DNA of 8,355 nucleotides from Rhodobacter sp. (lineage in GTDB: Bacteria; Pseudomonadota; Alphaproteobacteria; Rhodobacterales; Rhodobacteraceae): the NCBI GenBank assembly GCA_027482795.1, contig JAIXVS010000048.1, positions 1 through 8,355 on the forward strand. The letters are read 5' to 3'. The position numbers and the translations under genes are program-made. Positions 1 to 6,123 of this stretch are shown one piece after another; position 1 is the stretch's first letter, and every line of letters begins with the position of its first letter. The notes under the pieces were generated by a model. The model made no database searches, was not told the origin of the DNA, and saw only the letters and a list, made by a program, of their open reading frames with translations.

Positions 1-259
1 CCCCACCACCTTTTCGGGGGGCGAGCAGCAGCGCGTCAATATCGCGCGCGGCTTTGCCCACCCCTTTCCTGCCCTGCTCTTGGATGAACCCACCGCCAGC
101 CTTGACGCCGCCAACCGCGAGGTGGTGCTGGGCCTGATCGAAGAGGCGAAAGCGCGCGGCGCGGCGATATTGGGGATTTTCCACGATGAGGGCGCGCGTG
201 ACCGCGTCTGCGACCGCCTGATCGATGTGCGTGCCTTTACCCCTAAGGCTGCCGCATGA
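1..259 (+). CDS. phnL: PhnL, C-P lyase ABC-type ATPase subunit (3' end only)
   Basis: This is the last 85 codons of an ABC-fold ATPase, read in the frame starting at base 2; the 5' end lies left of the window. The fragment contains the ABC signature (TFSGGEQQRVNIARG), Walker B with D-loop (LLLDEPTASLD) and the switch-histidine stretch GIFHDE. The wording of these motifs, together with the C-terminal half, matches PhnL rather than PhnK or a generic importer ATPase. PhnL is a soluble subunit of the C-P lyase system. With PhnG, H, I, J and K it belongs to the machinery that attaches the phosphonate to ribose triphosphate and then cleaves the carbon-phosphorus bond. Its stop codon overlaps the phnN start as ATGA, so the two are translationally coupled and cotranscribed. 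The rest of the phnG-K operon is expected just upstream, but this cannot be seen here. Confidence 0.93.
   Translation, partial: PTTFSGGEQQRVNIARGFAHPFPALLLDEPTASLDAANREVVLGLIEEAKARGAAILGIFHDEGARDRVCDRLIDVRAFTPKAAA
245..248 (+). promoter_or_regulatory. Ribosome binding site of phnN
   Basis: AAGG lies inside the 3' end of phnL, 7 nt before the ATG at 256. It supports that start and the ATGA-coupled arrangement. Confidence 0.6.
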
Positions 260-801
260 CCTCGGCGTCCCCCGGCAAGCTGTTCTTTGTCGTCGGCCCA
301 TCGGGCGCGGGCAAAGATACGCTGTTGGCGGGGGCACTTGCCGCCGATTCCAGCCTGCATTGGGCGCAGCGGGTTATCTCGCGCCCGCAAACGGGGCAGG
401 GGGAGCCGTTTGAACCCTGCACCGAGGCCCAGTTTCAGGCCCGTTTAGCAGCGGGCGCATTTGCGCTGCATTGGCAGGCGCATGGGCTGTTTTACGGCGT
501 GCCCCATGCCCAGCTTGCCCCATTGGCGGCGGGGCGCACAGTGCTGCTCAACGGATCGCGCGGGGCGATTGCGCAGGCGCAGGCGGCATTTCCCCAGATG
601 CAGATTTTGCTGATTACCGCGCCTGCCGCCCTGCTGGCGCAGCGCCTTGCCGCGCGGGGCCGCGAAAGCCGTGCCGATATCGAAGCCCGCCTTGCCCGCG
701 CCGATTTAGGCCTGCCCGAGGGGGTGCCCTATCTTGAAGTCTCCAACGACGGCGCGCCCGAGATTGGCATCGCCCGATTGCTTCAGGCCATCAGGGGATA
801 G
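256..801 (+). CDS. phnN: PhnN, ribose 1,5-bisphosphate phosphokinase
   Basis: This 181-residue P-loop kinase of the guanylate-kinase-like fold is close to the length of E. coli PhnN. The Walker A loop is GPSGAGKD at residues 14-21, and later stretches such as FALHWQAHGL and the VLLNGSRG segment are characteristic of PhnN. The known reaction is ATP-dependent phosphorylation of ribose 1,5-bisphosphate to PRPP, the last step of the C-P lyase pathway, in the cytoplasm; it returns the ribose scaffold to nucleotide synthesis. The ATG overlaps the phnL stop (ATGA) and has AAGG 7 nt upstream, so the start is well supported. The last 19 bp overlap the end of the opposite-strand DUF1045 gene. phnM is not cotranscribed directly behind phnN here, because the DUF1045 gene lies between them in the other direction. 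Confidence 0.93.
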   Translation: MTSASPGKLFFVVGPSGAGKDTLLAGALAADSSLHWAQRVISRPQTGQGEPFEPCTEAQFQARLAAGAFALHWQAHGLFYGVPHAQLAPLAAGRTVLLNGSRGAIAQAQAAFPQMQILLITAPAALLAQRLAARGRESRADIEARLARADLGLPEGVPYLEVSNDGAPEIGIARLLQAIRG

Positions 802-1460
802 CGGTGCAAAAGGTGGAATTGGCCCAGATCATCCTCGCCGCACAGGCACAGATCGGCAATGACAAAGGGCTGCGGGATCACCCCTGCGAAATGGCTTTGC
901 GCGGCTGCCATGGCGGGGGTGGCTTGTTCGGCGGCCAGCGCGCCAGACAGGGTCAAATGAAACTGAAACTGTTCCATAACATAGGGATAGCCGTATATCC
1001 CCAGCAATTCGCGCTGCCGCGCGGTCAGCAATTCGGGCCTGCGGCGGGCGATTTCGGCCATGGTCAGCGGCGCGCGGTAAGGGTCCAGCGCGCGCACCAC
1101 TTCGGCGGCCAAATCTTGCAAATCGGCGCTGGGCGCGGCGGGGATCAGGGCCAAGAACCCTTCAAGCAGCGTAAGCTTCAGCGCGGGCAGGGTCACGGCC
1201 TGCATACTGGCGGCAAGCTGCTGGGTGGCCTGTTGCAATTGCGAAATATCCACACCCTCGGCCAGCCGAAATGGCGGCTTTATGGTGGCGTGAAAGCCGT
1301 ATTTGCGCGGGGTTTGGGTGATATCTTGCCCGCCCAACACGCCCGCAGGGGGCACGGCGCAGCCACTGGCCAAATCCCAGCCCAGCCAAGTGGCCGCAGC
1401 ATCCGCAAAAGCGCCTGCTGGCGGCGCATAATAAATCGCATATCGGTTCATCTTCATCAT
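783..1460 (-). CDS. DUF1045 phosphonate-operon protein, 2H phosphoesterase-like
   Basis: This 225-residue cytoplasmic protein belongs to the DUF1045 family (putative phosphonate metabolism protein, TIGR03223-like), which is known only by its co-occurrence with C-P lyase genes. Seen directly: an N-terminal MNRYAIYYAPP strand, then two His-x-Thr motifs, FHATIKPPF (His57, Thr59) and FHLTLSG (His168, Thr170). Two such motifs about 110 residues apart are the mark of 2H phosphoesterases, which act on cyclic phosphates and 2',5' or 2',3' linkages. Inference: it may open the 1,2-cyclic phosphate made by C-P lyase, the PhnP step. The gene is read away from phnM and converges on phnN with a 19-bp overlap. 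The start is uncertain: ATGs at 1460, 1457 and 1451 are all in frame and none has a clear Shine-Dalgarno. The one at 1451 begins directly at the conserved MNRYAIYY. Confidence 0.88.
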   Translation of the reverse strand: MMKMNRYAIYYAPPAGAFADAAATWLGWDLASGCAVPPAGVLGGQDITQTPRKYGFHATIKPPFRLAEGVDISQLQQATQQLAASMQAVTLPALKLTLLEGFLALIPAAPSADLQDLAAEVVRALDPYRAPLTMAEIARRRPELLTARQRELLGIYGYPYVMEQFQFHLTLSGALAAEQATPAMAAAQSHFAGVIPQPFVIADLCLCGEDDLGQFHLLHRYPLMA

Positions 1461-1483
1461 AGCTGCGCCGCCTACCCGCCCAA

Positions 1484-1501
1484 TGTCACAAGCCTGTGAC
1501 A
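1484..1501. promoter_or_regulatory. Pho-box-like operator in the DUF1045/phnM divergent promoter
   Basis: There is a perfect inverted repeat, TGTCACA-AGCC-TGTGACA. Read as 11-bp-period direct repeats, the + strand gives ATGTCAC-N4-CTGTGAC (1483-1500) and the - strand gives CTGTCAC-N4-TTGTGAC (1502-1485). Each is 12 of 14 to the PhoB consensus CTGTCAY-N4-CTGTCAY used in alphaproteobacteria (consensus recalled). It sits midway between the two divergent genes, where it could serve both. A weak -10-like CATACC lies at 1511-1516, 10 nt after the + strand box, the spacing expected for PhoB promoters. A palindromic operator for a GntR-type regulator such as PhnF is an alternative reading, since the perfect symmetry is not typical of Pho boxes. 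Confidence 0.5.
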
Positions 1502-1531
1502 GTTATCCACCATACCGCGACCCACCACTTT

Positions 1532-1536
1532 GAAAG
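1532..1536 (+). promoter_or_regulatory. Weak ribosome binding site deciding the phnM start
   Basis: GAAAG lies 8 nt before the ATG at 1545. It favours that ATG over the in-frame TTG at 1530, which would add five residues not typical of the family. Confidence 0.45.
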
Positions 1537-1544
1537 TTTCGATT

Positions 1545-2687
1545 ATGACCAAAACCATCCTTGCAAATGCCATGCTGGTGCTACCCAGCGAAGTGATCAG
1601 CGGCGCTGTGACCTTTGAAGATGGGAATATCACGGCGATTGACCATGGCAAGACAGTGCCCGCAGGCGCGCTGGATTGCGAAGGCGATTTGGTCATGCCA
1701 GGTCTGATTGAACTGCACACAGACAATTTAGAACGCCACATCGAACCGCGCCCGCGCGTGAACTGGCCCCATGCCAGCGCGATTATCGCCCATGATGGGG
1801 AACTTGCCAGCACGGGCATCACCACCGTTTTTGATGCGCTGCGCGTGGGCTCGGTCGTTTCCAACAACAAGGCGAACTATGGCGAATATGCCCGCCTTTT
1901 GGCCGATGAAATTTTGGATTTGCGCAGCAAAAGCGCCCTGCGGATCAGCCATTTTCTGCATCTGCGCGCCGAGGTGTGTTCAGAAACCCTGATCGCGAAG
2001 CTTGCCAAATTTGGCCCCGAAGACCGCATCGGCATTGTCAGCCTGATGGATCATACCCCAGGTCAGCGGCAGTTTCGCGACCTGACGCAATTGCGCGCCT
2101 ATGTCTGCGGCAAGCACGGGCTGAACGAATCTGAATTTGAAAGCCATGTCGAGGGTCAAATCGCCCTATCCGCCCGCCTTGGTGCAGCGCACGAGGCTGC
2201 CGCCGTGGCCGAAGCGCGCCGTTTTGGCGCAGTGCTGGCCAGCCATGATGATACAACAGCCGAGCAGGTTGAAACATCGGCGCGGCACGGCGCGCATTTT
2301 GCCGAATTTCCCACTACGGTAGAGGCTGCCCGCGCCTGCCGCGCGGCTGGCATCGCGGTGATGATGGGCGCGCCAAACCTGATCCGTGGCGGATCGCATT
2401 CGGGCAATGTGGCCGCGCATGTTTTGGCTGAAATGGATTTGCTGGATATCGTTTCATCCGATTATGTGCCCTCTGCCCTGTTGTCAGCGGCGCTGATGCT
2501 AGGCGATTTGTGGGGCGATGTGGCGCGCGGGGTGCGCACGGCCACCTCTGCCCCCGCGCAGGCGGCGGGCCTAAAAGATCGCGGATCGCTGATGCTGGGC
2601 GCGCGGGCGGATGTTATCCGCGTGGCGCGTATCGCAGGCACGGCCAGCCCGCGCGGCACATGGGTGGCAGGCAACCGCGTGGCCTAA
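1545..2687 (+). CDS. phnM: PhnM, ribose 1-methylphosphonate 5-triphosphate diphosphatase
   Basis: This 380-residue amidohydrolase-superfamily enzyme is almost the same length as E. coli PhnM. It removes pyrophosphate from alpha-D-ribose 1-(alkyl)phosphonate 5-triphosphate, giving the 5-phosphate substrate of the PhnJ C-P lyase. Visible metal-site and family motifs are LHTDN (His58), FLHLRAE (His139), ASHDD (His234) and SSDYVPS (Asp306). The N-terminus MTKTILANA and the closing LGARADVIRV strand are also typical. The chosen start is the ATG at 1545, which has GAAAG 8 nt upstream; an in-frame TTG at 1530 would lengthen it by five residues and is less likely. It is transcribed from its own divergent promoter region containing a Pho-box-like palindrome, separate from phnL-phnN. 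It ends 3 bp from the stop of the convergent epimerase gene. Confidence 0.95.
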   Translation: MTKTILANAMLVLPSEVISGAVTFEDGNITAIDHGKTVPAGALDCEGDLVMPGLIELHTDNLERHIEPRPRVNWPHASAIIAHDGELASTGITTVFDALRVGSVVSNNKANYGEYARLLADEILDLRSKSALRISHFLHLRAEVCSETLIAKLAKFGPEDRIGIVSLMDHTPGQRQFRDLTQLRAYVCGKHGLNESEFESHVEGQIALSARLGAAHEAAAVAEARRFGAVLASHDDTTAEQVETSARHGAHFAEFPTTVEAARACRAAGIAVMMGAPNLIRGGSHSGNVAAHVLAEMDLLDIVSSDYVPSALLSAALMLGDLWGDVARGVRTATSAPAQAAGLKDRGSLMLGARADVIRVARIAGTASPRGTWVAGNRVA

Positions 2688-2695
2688 CGCTTAGG
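2683..2695. terminator. Possible weak bidirectional terminator between phnM and epimerase
   Basis: CCTAA-CGC-TTAGG is a 5-bp inverted repeat with a 3-nt loop, with the TAA stop of phnM in one arm and the TAA stop of the epimerase in the other. The stem is short and AT-rich at its top, and only a three-base T run follows on the + strand, so function as an intrinsic terminator is doubtful. No other hairpin was seen at this junction. Confidence 0.2.
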
Positions 2696-3728
2696 TGTTT
2701 GGGCGATACCCGCGATACCAATCGGCAAAGGCGGCAAGCCCCGCGCCAATATCGGTGCTGGGCGCATAGCCTGTAAGCCTTTGCAATAGCGTTGTATCTG
2801 CCCAAGTGGCCGCAACATCCCCCGCCTGCATCGGTAGTAAATTGCGCTGGGCTTTTGCGCCCAAGGCCTGTTCCATGGCGGCGATAAAATCCAGCAGCCG
2901 AAGGGGGTGGGAATTGCCGATATTGACCACGCGAAACGGGGCTACAGGCGAAAGGCTATCGCCCGCCATTGGCACTGCGCCCATAGCAGGGCGCTGCGGT
3001 ACGGCGGGGATCAGGCGCATAATCGCCTCGATTAAATCATCAATATAGGTAAAATCGCGCTGCATATCGCCGTGGTTATACACATCAATCGGCTGGCCCG
3101 CCAAAATCGCCTTGGCAAATTTCATCGGGGCCATATCGGGGCGACCCCACGGGCCATACACAGTGAAAAACCGAAACGCAGTGACGGGCAGGTCATACAG
3201 ATGCGCATAGCTGTGGGCCATCATTTCCACGGCCTTTTTGCTGGCGGCGTAAAAGCTAACCTGATGATCGGCCCTGTCAGTTTCGCGGTAGGGCATCGCC
3301 GTATTCGCCCCATAAACCGACGAGGTTGACGCCAGCAGAATATGCTGCGGCGGATAGGCGCGCGCGGCTTCCAGCAGTTCAAACGTACCGTCGATATTGC
3401 TGGTCAAATAACTGCGCGGCGCATCGATAGAATGGCGCACACCTGCCTGCGCGGCCAAATGGAACACCGCCGATGGGCGATGGGTTTTGAACAGATCCAT
3501 CAGCAAATTCGGCGTCTCTATCGCGGCATTAACCACCTGAAACCTATCATGCGCCGTCAGCATATCTTGGCGGCGCTGCTTTAGGGTGACATCGTAATAA
3601 TCCGATAGGCTGTCCACCCCCACCACCTGCCACCCCGCCGCCAAAAGCCGCACGCATAGGTGGTAGCCGATAAACCCCGAACACCCCGTCACAAGGGCAA
3701 CTTTCGCGGTGGCGGGGTTTTGCGTCAT
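2691..3728 (-). CDS. NAD-dependent epimerase, UDP-glucuronate 4-epimerase type
   Basis: This 345-residue extended short-chain dehydrogenase is full length for the CapI/LspL group that interconverts UDP-glucuronate and UDP-galacturonate for surface polysaccharide or LPS. Features seen: the NAD-binding loop TGCSGFIG at 14-21; NDYYD-like SDYYDVTLK near 42-50; the substrate-site stretch LLASTSSVYG at 131-140; the catalytic Tyr160-x3-Lys164 in FYAASKK; the diagnostic VYGPWGRPDMAP at 190-201; and RDFTYIDDLIEA at 224-235, followed by a Pro-rich insert and RVVNIGNS, as in that group. The exact sugar specificity cannot be fixed from sequence alone; a related UDP-hexose epimerase is possible. The start ATG has GGAG 10 nt upstream (3739-3742). 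It stands alone, convergent with phnM and downstream of the ynjD ATPase on the same strand, with a 61-bp gap. No glycosyltransferase or capsule genes are in view. Confidence 0.88.
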   Translation of the reverse strand: MTQNPATAKVALVTGCSGFIGYHLCVRLLAAGWQVVGVDSLSDYYDVTLKQRRQDMLTAHDRFQVVNAAIETPNLLMDLFKTHRPSAVFHLAAQAGVRHSIDAPRSYLTSNIDGTFELLEAARAYPPQHILLASTSSVYGANTAMPYRETDRADHQVSFYAASKKAVEMMAHSYAHLYDLPVTAFRFFTVYGPWGRPDMAPMKFAKAILAGQPIDVYNHGDMQRDFTYIDDLIEAIMRLIPAVPQRPAMGAVPMAGDSLSPVAPFRVVNIGNSHPLRLLDFIAAMEQALGAKAQRNLLPMQAGDVAATWADTTLLQRLTGYAPSTDIGAGLAAFADWYRGYRPNT

Positions 3729-3751
3729 CTATCAATCGCTCCGTTTTTACG

Positions 3752-3769
3752 AACTTGCCACAACTTGCC
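3752..3769. repeat. Tandem 8-bp direct repeat upstream of the epimerase
   Basis: AACTTGCC occurs at 3752-3759 and again at 3762-3769, identical in all eight bases with a 10-bp period. It lies 24-41 bp before the epimerase ATG in the 61-bp gap after ynjD. One helical turn of spacing fits an activator or repressor site, but no known regulator is recognised. Nothing else, and no terminator hairpin, was seen in this gap. Confidence 0.4.
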
Positions 3770-3789
3770 CCCACGTGCCAGTGCGCAGC

Positions 3790-4437
3790 TTAGCCCGCTT
3801 GCCCGCCAAGGTTAAGAACTGGCCCACCTGCCGCCGCTGCATCACTGGCATCATGGGTGACAATTAGGGCAGGAATTGCGCGCGCGCGGATATGGTCAAA
3901 GGCAAAGGCGCGGATGCCCGCGCGCAGGGCTGTGTCCAGCTTGGAAAACGGCTCGTCCAGCAAAATCGCCTGCGGCTGAGCCAAAAGGCTGCGCATCAAT
4001 GCGGCGCGGGCCCTCTCGCCGCCAGACAGCGTAGCAGGGTCGCGCGCGCCCATTCCTGCAAGACCCGCGGCTGCCAGCGCCTGCTCCACCGCCGCCTTGC
4101 GCGCAGCCTTGCCCTTGATTTGGGCAGGCAGGCCAAAGGCCAGATTATCGGCCAAAGACAGATGCGGAAACAAAAGCGCGTCTTGAAACATCAGCCCGAT
4201 GCGGCGCAACTGGGGGGCGGTAGAGTTCATGCGCGCGCCGTTTAGGGTGATTTCGCCCGTCAGGGCAAACCCCTGCGGCAGGTGCCCCGCGATGGCCGCA
4301 AGTAGCGTAGATTTCCCCACCCCCGATGGCCCCATCACAGCGCCTATTTGCCCAGCGGCTATGGTCAGCGATAGCGGTGCAAACAAAGGCGCGCCGCCCT
4401 TGGGCGTGATGCAAATATCTTGCAAAATCAGGCTCAT
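3790..4437 (-). CDS. ynjD: YnjD-like ABC transporter ATP-binding protein
   Basis: This 215-residue ABC ATPase matches E. coli YnjD (about 217 residues) in length and wording. Motifs: Walker A GPSGVGKS at 36-43; Q-loop in GLMFQDALLFPHLS (Gln85); signature LSGGERARAALMRS from 137; Walker B ILLDEP at 158-163; D-loop SKLD; switch histidine in VTHD (His195). The signature with RARAALMRSLLAQP and the LPAQIKGKAAR helix are closer to YnjD than to ThiQ. It energises uptake by the YnjC permease at the inner face of the membrane. Its ATG overlaps the ynjC stop (ATGA), and a strong AAGGAG (4445-4450) lies 7 nt upstream. It is the last gene of the leftward operon. The transported solute is unknown. Confidence 0.9.
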   Translation of the reverse strand: MSLILQDICITPKGGAPLFAPLSLTIAAGQIGAVMGPSGVGKSTLLAAIAGHLPQGFALTGEITLNGARMNSTAPQLRRIGLMFQDALLFPHLSLADNLAFGLPAQIKGKAARKAAVEQALAAAGLAGMGARDPATLSGGERARAALMRSLLAQPQAILLDEPFSKLDTALRAGIRAFAFDHIRARAIPALIVTHDASDAAAAGGPVLNLGGQAG

Positions 4438-6122
4438 GCGGCGGCTCCTTGCAAGGCGCTGCGATTTTTATGCGCAAGTTTGGGGATGACGAATGCCAGC
4501 AGATAGGCCGCAAAGGGCAGGGTTGTTTGCAGGCTGGTCACCACTCCCGTGATCCGCCTGTCCGACGAAGATGCCAGCGTCACCGCTTCGGTCGTTAGCG
4601 TGCCAATACGCCCCGCGCCAAGGAACAGCGTGGGCAGATATTGCGCCACAGACACCGCCACGCCAATGGCCATTGCGGCGCAGATCGGGGTCAGCAGCAG
4701 GGGCAGTTTCACCGCCCAAAGTTGGCGCAATCGGCCCGCCCCAAGTGAGGCTGCGGCGTGGGCATAGCGCGGATCCAGCCCGCGCCAAGGCCCTGTCAGC
4801 GCGATCATCATGTAGGGAAACACAAACAACAGATGCGCCCAAATCACCGCACCAATATTGCCCTGCGCACCAAACTGTAACAGCATCATGTTCATCCCAA
4901 ACAGAAAAGATATTTGCGGGATCAGCAGCGGCAGGTAAATTAGCGCCTCGCGCCGCGAAGGGGTTTGCGTTTCCAGCCACGCCACCGCCAGTACCAGCGA
5001 GATTGCCGTGCTGGCCAGCGCAATCAGCGCGGTCATGGCCAGCTCAGGGCCAAAATCGCCCAGCGCGCGGGCCCAAGCGGCGAACGACAGGCTTTCGGGC
5101 AAAAGCATAGGCCAAGGCCAGCGCCACGCCAGCGACCATAGCGCCAGCGAAACCATCGCTGCCGCGCCGAGCAGCAAAAGCGCCCCGCCCAGCATGGCGG
5201 TGCCAAAGAACAGGGTGTTGAGGGGTGCGCCACGCCCACCGCGCCGCACCCAAATTGGGCCAAATCGGGCAATGGCGCGCGCGCCGCCCCACAGCGCCGC
5301 AATACTGGCCACCGCCAATAGCCCCAGCAAAATTGCCCCTGCCGATGCAGGCATAATTTGCGCCAAATCGGGGCTGGAAAACATCCGCGCGATGAAAACA
5401 GCAGCTGTTGGCGGATTAGATGGGCCAAGGATCAGCGCCATATCAATAACGGATAGGTTATAGATCAGCACGACATAGACAGGCAGGCGAATAAGCGGCC
5501 AAAGCTGCGGCACGATGACTTTGGCCCAAATCGCGCCTATCCCATAGCCCAGCGATTGCGCCGTATGGATATGCGCGCGCAGCGGAATTTGCGTCAGCGC
5601 GGCCAGAATAACCAGCAGCAGAAAGGGTGTTTCTTTGATAACCAATCCCAATATCAGCGCCGCACCAAAGGCATCATTCACCGATGCCAAATCAGGCGGG
5701 CGCGCCCAGCCGAAAACAGGGGCAAGCGCGCGGGCGATCCACCCCGATGGGGCAAGCACAAAGGCCAGCCCCACCGCCATTGCGGCATGGGGCATGGCCA
5801 AAAACGGGGCCAAAACGCGCGAGATAATCCGTGCAGGCCCATTCGTGATGGCGGCGGCCAGTGCAATGGCAAGGGCCAATGACAGCAGGGTTGCGGTGAA
5901 TCCTGTACCCAACGTCAGCCGCAGCGCAGTGGCAAAGCCGGGTTGCGTCACCAAATCTTGCAGCGGCGCAAGGCTGGGCCCCACACTGCCCAGCGCAGGC
6001 AAATGCCCCAGCGCCGCGCCCGCACTATGCCAAAGCCCAGCGGCAATTGGCGCAAACAGCGCTAGCGCGGCGATGACCAGCACCGCCGCGCGCAAGGCTT
6101 TCTCTGGCAGGGCTTGCCGCAC
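4434..6122 (-). CDS. ynjC: YnjC-like fused double-permease subunit of ABC importer
   Basis: This 562-residue inner-membrane protein is made of two tandem binding-protein-dependent permease domains, as in E. coli YnjC. About twelve hydrophobic segments can be picked out, near residues 12-30, 64-90, 100-124, 150-176, 205-224, 260-282, 306-331, 358-383, 394-416, 424-443, 476-500 and 532-548. Each half has an EAA-type cytoplasmic loop that would contact the ATPase: AQSLGYGIGAIW with KVIVPQLWP (about 188-209), and HAAASLGAGRLRQ with VKLPLLLTP (about 455-479). The chosen start is a GTG one base after the ynjB stop (TAA-C-GTG). No good Shine-Dalgarno precedes it, so translation probably depends on reinitiation after ynjB. 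The 3' end overlaps ynjD by ATGA. Together the three genes encode a complete importer. Confidence 0.9.
   Translation of the reverse strand: MRQALPEKALRAAVLVIAALALFAPIAAGLWHSAGAALGHLPALGSVGPSLAPLQDLVTQPGFATALRLTLGTGFTATLLSLALAIALAAAITNGPARIISRVLAPFLAMPHAAMAVGLAFVLAPSGWIARALAPVFGWARPPDLASVNDAFGAALILGLVIKETPFLLLVILAALTQIPLRAHIHTAQSLGYGIGAIWAKVIVPQLWPLIRLPVYVVLIYNLSVIDMALILGPSNPPTAAVFIARMFSSPDLAQIMPASAGAILLGLLAVASIAALWGGARAIARFGPIWVRRGGRGAPLNTLFFGTAMLGGALLLLGAAAMVSLALWSLAWRWPWPMLLPESLSFAAWARALGDFGPELAMTALIALASTAISLVLAVAWLETQTPSRREALIYLPLLIPQISFLFGMNMMLLQFGAQGNIGAVIWAHLLFVFPYMMIALTGPWRGLDPRYAHAAASLGAGRLRQLWAVKLPLLLTPICAAMAIGVAVSVAQYLPTLFLGAGRIGTLTTEAVTLASSSDRRITGVVTSLQTTLPFAAYLLAFVIPKLAHKNRSALQGAAA
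4445..4450 (-). promoter_or_regulatory. Ribosome binding site of ynjD
   Basis: AAGGAG on the minus strand, inside the end of ynjC, lies 7 nt before the ynjD ATG. It is the strongest Shine-Dalgarno in the window and fixes that start. Confidence 0.7.
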
Positions 6123-6123
6123 G

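Noticed and set aside
804..1499. Long rightward open frame of 231 codons opposite DUF1045
   Set aside because: It is an antisense shadow in GC-rich sequence: low-complexity Gly/Gln/Arg-rich translation and no recognisable domain, while the opposite strand has clear family motifs.
1484..1501. CRP/FNR-type operator
   Set aside because: The half-sites are in the reverse order (TCACA before TGTGA) with a 4-bp gap, unlike TGTGA-N6-TCACA, and the FNR core TTGAT is absent.
1530..1544. TTG at 1530 as the phnM start
   Set aside because: It would add five residues (starting MKVSI) not seen in the family, and the GAAAG ribosome site lies between it and the ATG at 1545, correctly spaced for the latter.
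3765..3781. Sigma-54-like promoter (CTGGCACG and GGCAA on the minus strand) before the epimerase
   Set aside because: The GG and GC elements are 9 rather than 10 bases apart, and the second element lacks the TTGC form. Such an off-by-one promoter is normally inactive.
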